In this document: in pieces, positions 56,954 to 64,000 of the stretch
Layout: each line of letters starts with the position of its first letter
Position numbering within the stretch: the first letter of the stretch is position 1
Origin: Cryoendolithus antarcticus
Lineage: Eukaryota; Ascomycota; Dothideomycetes; Cladosporiales; Cladosporiaceae
Length of the DNA stretch: 64,000 nucleotides
Reading direction: 5' to 3'
Assembly (NCBI GenBank): GCA_002077065.1
Contig: NAJO01000004.1
Span: forward strand, 1-64,000
The notes under the pieces: generated by a model
Seen by the model: only the letters and a program-made list of their open reading frames with translations
Databases searched by the model: none
Told to the model about the DNA's origin: nothing
Translations under genes and position numbers: made by a program

Positions 56954-57503
56954 GAGGACTTTGTGATAATCGTTCGAGGGTCTATCTGGCCTATGGCATC
57001 CTTCGGCGGCAGTCTGGAGATCGAATCAGTCCTCCGGCCATGTTGCATAATCAGGATGGCCTACCGGCGACGACCGGCGTTGCAGCGTGAGAGATCGCAG
57101 CGTTTGAAAGCGCCCCTGCTTCGGTTCGGCCGATCAGAATCGGCCGCGAAGGATCTTGATGAGATCTCGCGTAATGACGACGATTGGCGGACACATGGCG
57201 AGCATGTTGACGATTTATAAAGCGGATGGCTAGAACAGAGGTGATACTGTACAGAAGCGCAGGCATGTAGCAGAATGTGAGACTTGGCGGCAATGTGAAA
57301 GAACAATACTAACATTGTCCTCTGCAATTTTTCTTCGGCTACTCCCGAACAATGCTGTTGCTGTGAGTGTCACCTCGCGGGCCCGATGGAGGTGATGGAG
57401 GTATAGAGTCAAGATCACTGGGTGCTAAGTCCTCAGCATCGATTGGTTTTAGCAGTCTGCTGTCCAACATGCACACGGCTCACCCCTGAAAGCGATACTG
57501 TGC
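56954..57503. other. Intergenic before the ABC exporter
   Basis: This 550 bp stretch holds the PBDC1-homologue 3' flank and the promoter of the ABC exporter gene. Short frames only. Confidence 0.5.
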
Positions 57504-60500
57504 ATGGCAAATCATCCGCGCCGCTCACGCAGGCGAGCTCGCTCGAAAGAAGAAAGCGAGAAGCCCTCGCAGCGATCCACGTCCACGAGCAGTGCAGCTG
57601 CCGACGAAGAGCCTGCAGCACCATGGAAAGCCCTCTTCTTCTTCACGACCAAAGCAAATCTGCCCACTCTAGTAATCGGACTTGTTGCAGGCTCAGTGGC
57701 AGGAGCGATCCAGCCTTTGAGCGCCTTCATTCAAGGGAAGCTTTTTGAAGGGTTCACTGATTTCGCCACTGGAAAGCTCACCTCTGCTGCTCTGTACAGC
57801 CAGAGCAGAAAATGGATTCTGTACTATGTCGGTCTGGCGGTCATCAGCTGGATGGGCAACTTTGCCGTCTTCGCGACTTGGCTCGCGTTTGGTGAGCTGC
57901 AGGCAAAGAGCGCGCGAGATCGCCTGTTCCATGGGCTACTGGAGAAGGATATCCGATGGTACGACATGCGCAAGAACGGTATCGGAGCTCTGCTGCCACG
58001 TCTACAGGCACAGATTAGGGACTTGCAGCTTGCTACGTCTCAACCGCTGGGCGAGCTTTTCCAGCTGGTCGCCACTGCCGTCTTATCCCTGGGAGAAGCG
58101 TTCTACTTCGGCTGGGATCTTACGCTCGTTACTATATCGACCGTTCCGATCATCATGGGTCTGGTGTTCTGGGTCGGTGCTGGCATGCAGGGCGCTATCG
58201 CGACCCAACAAGCACGGCTCACAGAAGCACAGAAGTACTCGAACAGCGCGTTTGGCGCGATCGAGACAGTGAAGTGCTTCAACGGGCAGGACACCGAGCT
58301 GAGGAAGTACGCTGCGAAGGTCTCCGAGGCTGCGTTATCGTACTACAAAGTGGCGAACCTTGCATCAATCCAGACTGGTCTTATCGTCTTCCTGTCGTCG
58401 ACGATCTTCGTTCAAGGCTTCTACTATGGCGGTGTACTGGTGGACAAGCACAAGAAGACACCAGCAGAAATCATTACCTGCTTCCTTGCGGCTGTTGCTG
58501 CGTTCCAGGCGATCCAAAGCCTGATCCCGCAGCTGGTCGTGTTGGAAAAGGGCAGAGCTGCGGGCGCGACTTTGCGCCGGGTCATGGCAGAAGTCACGGG
58601 CGGTCCGAAGACAGAGCATACAGGTGGCCTCTTGCGACCAGCCACATGTCGCGGAGATATTGACGTCAAGAACGTCTCATTTGCATACCCATCGCGGCCT
58701 GGTCAGCTGGCACTGGAAAATGTCTCCATGTATATACAAGGCGGTGAAATGACTTTCCTGATTGGCAAGAGCGGATCTGGGAAAAGCACGATCAGCCAGC
58801 TGCTCATGCGGTTCCATGCCACCGCCGAAGGGTCTATTACTATCGATGGGGTGCCCTTGGCTTCGCTCGATGCGAACTGGTTGCGGTCGAATCTCACGCT
58901 GGTGGAGCAGACGACCTTACTCTTCAATGATACGGTCTTCAGGAACATTGCTTTTGGGCGGCATGACTACAAGTCGGTCAGCAAAATGGAGGTTATGGCT
59001 GCAGCAGAGTTTGCGCTGTTGCAGCTAATGATTAGTGACATGCCGGAAGGGCTGGACACTTTCGTGGGGCATAAAGGTGGCGCGATGTCGGGCGGTCAAC
59101 GGCAGCGGATGGCATTAGCCAGAGCACGACTTCGCGACACGCCGGTTCTGATGCTCGATGAATCTACGAGTGCACTGGACCACATTTCTAGAGCTCTCAT
59201 GATGGATGCCATTCGGCAGTGGCGCAAAGGCAAGACAACAATCATCATTACGCACGACATCTCACAAATCGAGGCGGATGACTATGTATACGTGCTGGAG
59301 CACGGCAATGTCGCGCAAGAAGGGTACAGGAAGCACATGGAGACGATACCAGATACTCCGTTCCAAGGCTTCCTACCTCCTAGCAGACGAGCTAGAGCAA
59401 GACCCAGTGTTTCCAGAAACAACACCACATTTGAGTCGATCCATACTAGAGGCTCGTCTATGGACAGTAGCTCAGTCTATTCGCGAGAAGTAGACGGCAT
59501 TGTGGCAGACCCACTTCACGAGCAGCTAAAGGCCAGCGAGAGGAAGAAGAACAATCGCAAAACGTGGATGCCTTCAGTCTTCATCGAGGGTAGTCCAGCG
59601 CCAAATATGAGAGGGATAGGCGGTCTCGGCAATAAGTCTGCGTTCACCACTCCGTTCCTACGCATGCCTGTCGCATCCACCTTCATGCCGAAGCTGACGA
59701 CCGCATGGGAGCCACTCCCACCAGGCAAGCCGCGGCCTATCAGCAAAGATGTGACACCCGTAACTTCTCCGAAGAGTAACCGCAAGTCGATCCGCGCTTC
59801 TGTCCGCATGCCTACTCTCATGGAAGGGCTGGTCAAACGCACTGGCAATGCAGCTGCAGATGCGAGGACGGGCCCAGATGGAGGTCTCAGGCGGCGACGC
59901 AAGCCCGTGGACGAGACTGCGCTCGCGAAGTTGACTGGCGAAGGACTTGCTAAGATCAGTGAGGATGAGGGGGCGCAGCCTGGCGATGCAGTCGTACAGA
60001 TGAGCTTCAAGCCTATACTGAAGACTCTCTGGCCAAATCTCGACCTGATTGCTCGAATCAATGTCATCTTTGGCTTCTACTGCGGCACTATACACGCAGT
60101 GGCCACGCCGGTGTTCTCATATGTCTTCGCGAAGCTGCTAGTGACACTGTCTGACCCAACAGATCGAGTGCACAAGAGCCTGGTCTACTCAATGACCATG
60201 CTTGCCATAGCAGCCGCTGACGGACTGCACACATACGCGTTCCGCCTCTGCCTTGAGTACGCTGGACAGCGTTGGGTCGATAGCCTGCGTAGCGAAGCCA
60301 TGGCGTGTATACTTAATCAGCCCCGTGCTTTCTTCGATAAAGAGATCAACAGTGTCTCGCGCATGACCGAGGGACTGGACCGCGATGCAGAGGAGATGCG
60401 CAATCTGCTTGGCCGATTCATTGGTATGATGTACGTTGCAGCACTCATGGTGACCGTCTCGCTCATCTGGGCTGCCAGCGCACAGTGGAAGTTCAGCCTC

Positions 60501-61952
60501 ATCTGTCTCTCTGCTGCTGCGCCGTACGTCTTCCTGGTTACTAACGCTTTCGCTGGCGTGAGCGGGCGCTGGGAAACGCTGAGCAACGACGCTGCTGAGT
60601 CGGCAAGTGCGATCTTCACAGAGACATTCACCAACATCAAGACTGTGCGAGCCTTCACACTGGAGGCGCACTTCAAGGAGAAGTACGAGCTGGCCACTAA
60701 TTACACTCTCAAAGTCGGTTTCATACGAGCATTGCTCTCAGGCTTCTTCTTTGGCTTGTCCGACTCGGCATCAACGTTCGTCACCGCGCTCATCTTCTAT
60801 ATTGCCACTATCATCGCCCGTGATGGTGGCCCGAGCCTGATACCCAGCATCATCCAGGTGTTGGCCATCCTGATTTTTACTATTACCAATGTCAGCGCAA
60901 TTCTCGGGTACATCCCTCAAATTGGCGCAGCCAAAGACACGGCCTCACGCCTCCTGCGGCTAGCCCAGCTGCCGAAAGGCTCCCACGAGCACCTCGGAGA
61001 CACCCGCATCACGACAGTCGGCGACATTGTTTTCACTGACCTCAATTTCTCCTACCCGTCCCGCCCAGACCAAACAATCCTCCATAACATCAACCTCCGC
61101 ATCAAGCCCGGCACTTCAGTAGCCATAGTCGGCGGTTCCGGTTCCGGCAAGTCGACTATCGCGAATCTCCTTTTGAACCTCTACTGCACTTCTACTCCCC
61201 CTTCACCGCGCGGCAGCCGTAAGCTCGGCGACTTGACCCTAGCAGGCCGAGACATCAAGCATATCCACACGCCGTCTCTTCGTTCCCTTGTCGTAGTGAT
61301 CTCCCAATCCCCCGCCATCTTCGCCGCCACAGTAGAAGAGAACATCATCTACGGCCTCCCCCCAGGCTCGCCCTACACCAACCGCACAAACATCGTCCAC
61401 GCAGCGCGCTCAGCAGGCATTCATGACTTCATCGCCTCCCTGCCCTCCGGCTACAACACTCTGATAGGCGACGGTGGCATGGGTATCTCTGGCGGACAAG
61501 CACAACGCATCGCTATTGCTCGCGCTCTCGTACGCAACCCGGCTGTGCTCATTCTGGACGAAGCGACTTCGGCGCTAGACGTCGAGTCCGCGACGTTGAT
61601 ACGGCAGACGTTGCAGAGGCTGTTAGAGGAGAGAAGGGGAAAGATCACGGTGATCATCATCACGCATAGTCGGGAGCAGATGGAGATTGCGGAGAGGATT
61701 GTAGTCTTAGATCAAGGGCAAGTCGTGGAGGATGGGACGTTTGGGGAGTTGATGGAGAGGAAGGGGGCGTTGAGGAACCTGTTGAGTGGAGGGGAGTGGG
61801 AGTGTGGGGCTGAGGATGCGGATGACGAGCAGGCGATGGGAGACGGCGAGACCGAGAGCAGTACGAGTCGCAGTGGACAACGGGAGTCGGGGTTGAGAGA
61901 CTACGACTGGGAGGGAAAAAAGAGCAGGAGTAGGCCAAGACAGAGGACGTAG
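57504..61952 (+). CDS. STE6: ABCB full-size ABC exporter, Ste6-like
   Basis: One exon of 1482 residues with the order TMD1-NBD1-linker-TMD2-NBD2. Ste6 exports the farnesylated a-factor mating peptide; the assignment here is by overall resemblance. NBD1: Walker A IGKSGSGKST near residue 421, signature MSGGQRQRMALARAR, Walker B VLMLDESTSALD and H-loop IITHD. NBD2: Walker A VGGSGSGKST near 1210, signature ISGGQAQRIAIARAL, Walker B VLILDEATSALD and H-loop IITHS. Both catalytic Glu residues are present, so both sites look active. A 200-residue basic, Ser/Thr-rich linker follows NBD1. The C-terminal extension after NBD2 is acidic and then Arg/Ser-rich. The absence of introns over 4.4 kb contrasts with neighbouring transporters. 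Confidence 0.92.
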   Translation: MANHPRRSRRRARSKEESEKPSQRSTSTSSAAADEEPAAPWKALFFFTTKANLPTLVIGLVAGSVAGAIQPLSAFIQGKLFEGFTDFATGKLTSAALYSQSRKWILYYVGLAVISWMGNFAVFATWLAFGELQAKSARDRLFHGLLEKDIRWYDMRKNGIGALLPRLQAQIRDLQLATSQPLGELFQLVATAVLSLGEAFYFGWDLTLVTISTVPIIMGLVFWVGAGMQGAIATQQARLTEAQKYSNSAFGAIETVKCFNGQDTELRKYAAKVSEAALSYYKVANLASIQTGLIVFLSSTIFVQGFYYGGVLVDKHKKTPAEIITCFLAAVAAFQAIQSLIPQLVVLEKGRAAGATLRRVMAEVTGGPKTEHTGGLLRPATCRGDIDVKNVSFAYPSRPGQLALENVSMYIQGGEMTFLIGKSGSGKSTISQLLMRFHATAEGSITIDGVPLASLDANWLRSNLTLVEQTTLLFNDTVFRNIAFGRHDYKSVSKMEVMAAAEFALLQLMISDMPEGLDTFVGHKGGAMSGGQRQRMALARARLRDTPVLMLDESTSALDHISRALMMDAIRQWRKGKTTIIITHDISQIEADDYVYVLEHGNVAQEGYRKHMETIPDTPFQGFLPPSRRARARPSVSRNNTTFESIHTRGSSMDSSSVYSREVDGIVADPLHEQLKASERKKNNRKTWMPSVFIEGSPAPNMRGIGGLGNKSAFTTPFLRMPVASTFMPKLTTAWEPLPPGKPRPISKDVTPVTSPKSNRKSIRASVRMPTLMEGLVKRTGNAAADARTGPDGGLRRRRKPVDETALAKLTGEGLAKISEDEGAQPGDAVVQMSFKPILKTLWPNLDLIARINVIFGFYCGTIHAVATPVFSYVFAKLLVTLSDPTDRVHKSLVYSMTMLAIAAADGLHTYAFRLCLEYAGQRWVDSLRSEAMACILNQPRAFFDKEINSVSRMTEGLDRDAEEMRNLLGRFIGMMYVAALMVTVSLIWAASAQWKFSLICLSAAAPYVFLVTNAFAGVSGRWETLSNDAAESASAIFTETFTNIKTVRAFTLEAHFKEKYELATNYTLKVGFIRALLSGFFFGLSDSASTFVTALIFYIATIIARDGGPSLIPSIIQVLAILIFTITNVSAILGYIPQIGAAKDTASRLLRLAQLPKGSHEHLGDTRITTVGDIVFTDLNFSYPSRPDQTILHNINLRIKPGTSVAIVGGSGSGKSTIANLLLNLYCTSTPPSPRGSRKLGDLTLAGRDIKHIHTPSLRSLVVVISQSPAIFAATVEENIIYGLPPGSPYTNRTNIVHAARSAGIHDFIASLPSGYNTLIGDGGMGISGGQAQRIAIARALVRNPAVLILDEATSALDVESATLIRQTLQRLLEERRGKITVIIITHSREQMEIAERIVVLDQGQVVEDGTFGELMERKGALRNLLSGGEWECGAEDADDEQAMGDGETESSTSRSGQRESGLRDYDWEGKKSRSRPRQRT

Positions 61953-63412
61953 AGCTCGCTTCGTGATCGCTCGATTCTGCCGTGAAGGCTTCAACGGTTG
62001 TAACGCCCTGTCGCACCTCCACGTGCGCCCCATATCTCCATGTTGGCCAGACCAGAATACGGCAGACCCTTTCATGCAGGTACTGCCGTGTATGACACAT
62101 CTATGCGGCATGCCGGTGATAAGTTCAGTCACACGTTCGGCGATGGTCGTGACGCCGAGTTCGTTAGCTGCAGGGTGCTTTCCCGTGCCTCACCCTGCAT
62201 TGTACATGCTCTCGACCGTTCATGTGGTTCTTGAGAGGCCGAGAAGAAGCCGGGAATTTGTTCTTCTGCGCCCTCGACTGATGACTCCTGTTGTGTTACT
62301 CTGTCCAATGGTACAGAGTTCAGACATTGAAGGGGGGGGGCGTGGCTCGAGTCATCACCGATGGTAATTATTGTGGGCGTGTTGTAATCATATCACGCGG
62401 GCGAAACCTGGAACTGTGTCGTGAGGGTTTGGTTGACGTGACTGCACATAGCCATTAGTGTGACCGGTATCTTGAAAGCCATGGTGATGTGTCAAAAGTG
62501 CCGATGGGCATTTCCCAGTGGCCAGGACAAGCCCATGCGCTAGTGGCAGATGTCTCAGTGCTGTGCGTCCACAAATGAAATCATTGAATGGTGAATTGGA
62601 GATTCGAATTGTCGTCCCCTGGTCCAGGTATTCGCGAGGCTGCGCGCAAATACTGCCACAGATCGCAGCTTATGCAGACATCAACAGAGCAGCAAATGGA
62701 GCAAGTCGTGTTGAGGGCCGAACGAAACGGTGCATTCCCTTTCGTTCTCGAGTCGTGATGCATCGACGCTAATGCAAGCCAATTCGAATTAGAGTGTGGA
62801 TGCGGTTCACTTGTACGGAGAAGTCGGGAACAACGCGTTCTTAACTTTTGACGTGTCATTAGCACGCCGAGGAGTGACATGAGAGGAGGAGTATCTGGCG
62901 ATGGATGCGCCAACACGGCTACTGCTCTTCAGCGAATGTAAAGGCGTCCATGTCGCGTTCAGAAACATGCATCTTCCTCTTCCGAACTTCCCTCGAGTCT
63001 CAGTCTGTCTGGTGACAACGGCGACCAGGTCCGGCCCCTCTACCGTGCATCGATAATGCCCGTTTACCGCTTGGTACGCCCGACTTTCCTTCTTTTCTTC
63101 GTATCGTATCAGCGTTCGACAATTGCTATTCTTGCCCTGGACTCGCGAGCTAGCAAAGATAGAGCCGTTGCCGTCAGCCAACAGCGTCGACGTCAAGACC
63201 ATCAATGTAGCAGCTGTGGTTGCCCGACATAGAATCATTTTGACTTCAGCCGTTGCCGATGCGCTCGCCCACTCACGACGCGTTGATGCAATGTCTCAGA
63301 AGGGAGGCCCATACATGACCGCATCACTCCCGTTGTTCTTCACGAGCATTCCATCGTTCACAAGCACTTACCAAAATACCGAACCGGTCCTCTGAGACAT
63401 ATCATCAACGTC
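61953..63412. other. Intergenic with a candidate secreted-protein gene
   Basis: About 1.46 kb between the ABC exporter and the right-edge gene. It contains a G-homopolymer (about nine G at 62332-62340) and the possible small secreted protein at 62807-63238. No other supported feature. Confidence 0.45.
62807..63238 (-). CDS. Possible small secreted protein
   Basis: A 143-codon frame from an ATG at 63238. The first 22 residues (MILCRATTAATLMVLTSTLL) look like a signal peptide with an Ala-Asp-Gly cleavage region. The mature part is basic with three cysteines (NCRT, YRCTV, RCMF). No family is recognised, and the C-terminal third becomes Ser/Arg-rich, so an intron or a chance frame is possible. 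It is divergent from the right-edge gene. Confidence 0.35.
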   Translation of the reverse strand: MILCRATTAATLMVLTSTLLADGNGSIFASSRVQGKNSNCRTLIRYEEKKESRAYQAVNGHYRCTVEGPDLVAVVTRQTETRGKFGRGRCMFLNATWTPLHSLKSSSRVGASIARYSSSHVTPRRANDTSKVKNALFPTSPYK

Positions 63413-64000
63413 ATGAACGGTCTTAGGGAACTCAAGTCGAAGTATAGCACAGCTCACAAGTTCAACGCGCAGTATCCCCATCAGATCAGCAGCAAATCGA
63501 AGGAACCAAACAAGCGTTCGCCGCCTCCCGAGACAACTCGGCATGGAGACAAGGTCGAGCCTGCCATCGGGGGCGAGCCACTCCCGGAGCGTACTTTAGA
63601 CTACGATCAACTCGGCTCATGGCAGAGTTCGAAAGACCGAGATCCCTATCATGCGACACCCCCGCGTGTCCCTGCGCGCCAGCGATCCCTGAGCAAAGAA
63701 GATGCGGCTGCGAAGCTGAGTTCTTCTCCGTCCAACTACGATCTCTCCTCTGCTGCTGCCGACGGCTCCCGGTCTGCCTCACCGGACTTCGCTCGCACGT
63801 GGCAACGTGGTAGTTTTCCAGTGCCTGACCGAACAAGGTGGGTCTGATCTGCTATGACCCTGACAGTGACGTTGGCTCACGTGTATGCAGTAGCAGAAAT
63901 CAAAACGGCGGTAGCATCAATCAGATTCTCAGTCGCTCGCCCGAACGCCGTGTTCCGAACTTCTCCACCAACGCAGTCTCGCCTCCACCCTCACCAACAA
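63413..64000 (+). CDS. Ser/Pro-rich protein, 3' truncated by window edge
   Basis: The first exon (63413-63837) encodes 141 full codons starting MNGLRELKSKYSTAHKFNAQ. A 53-nt intron (63838-63890) leads to a second exon at 63891 that stays open to the end of the window (NGGSINQILSRSPERRVPNF). The sequence is rich in Ser, Pro, Arg and Asp with SP sites, probably disordered and phosphorylated. I do not recognise the protein from this part. Confidence 0.65.

Overview
The window is eukaryotic nuclear DNA from a filamentous ascomycete (Pezizomycotina). The gene set fits this: a fungal Pth11/rhodopsin-type receptor, an F-box-like fungal protein, a GH51 arabinofuranosidase and a Ste6-type ABC exporter. 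Most introns are 47-75 nt, with GT..AG ends and CTNAC/CTAAC-like branch sites. A Dothideomycete is my best guess, but nothing here proves the class. I see no operons, phage, transposons, CRISPR, rRNA or convincing tRNA. All splice models were built by hand: frames were joined across GT..AG introns and the phase was checked.

Layout. 0.9-9.8 kb: multipass membrane protein (-), retromer sorting nexin VPS5 (-), F-box-like protein (+), Q/P-rich nuclear-looking protein (-). 10.4-18.6 kb: oligosaccharyltransferase subunit SWP1 (+), six-exon MFS transporter (+), GNAT acetyltransferase (-), metallo-beta-lactamase-fold hydrolase (+). 18.7-24.4 kb: GPI-transamidase subunit GAB1/PIG-U (-), ribosome-biogenesis factor NOP7/pescadillo (+), LYR-motif mitochondrial protein (-), histone N-terminal acetyltransferase NAT4 (+). 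24.6-31.8 kb: coiled-coil protein (-), mitochondrial SAM37/metaxin (-), MDR oxidoreductase (-). 33.3-37.6 kb: PP1 catalytic subunit GLC7 (+) and APC/C activator CDH1 (+). 38-49 kb: Pth11-like receptor (-), calcineurin-like phosphoesterase (-), GH51 arabinofuranosidase (-), Pro-rich protein (-), eleven-exon sugar transporter (-). 50-57 kb: WD40 protein interrupted by a TAG (-), small GPI-anchored-type protein (-), splicing factor PRP17 (+), PBDC1/YPL225W homologue (+). 57.5-64 kb: Ste6-like ABC exporter (+), candidate small secreted protein (-), and a 3'-truncated Ser/Pro-rich gene (+).

Most genes are conserved housekeeping functions (protein glycosylation, GPI anchoring, ribosome assembly, splicing, mitosis, mitochondrial import, retromer). 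Between them lie environment-facing genes (transporters, receptor, arabinofuranosidase, secreted proteins). I see no biosynthetic cluster and no evident new multi-gene system.

The most notable observations are at gene-structure level. The sugar transporter needs two micro-exons (6 nt and 9 nt) to restore conserved motifs. GLC7 ends in a 16-nt exon. The LYR gene has a 24-nt exon. A WD40 gene is open except for one in-frame TAG. The GH51 gene has ATA where an ATG is expected.
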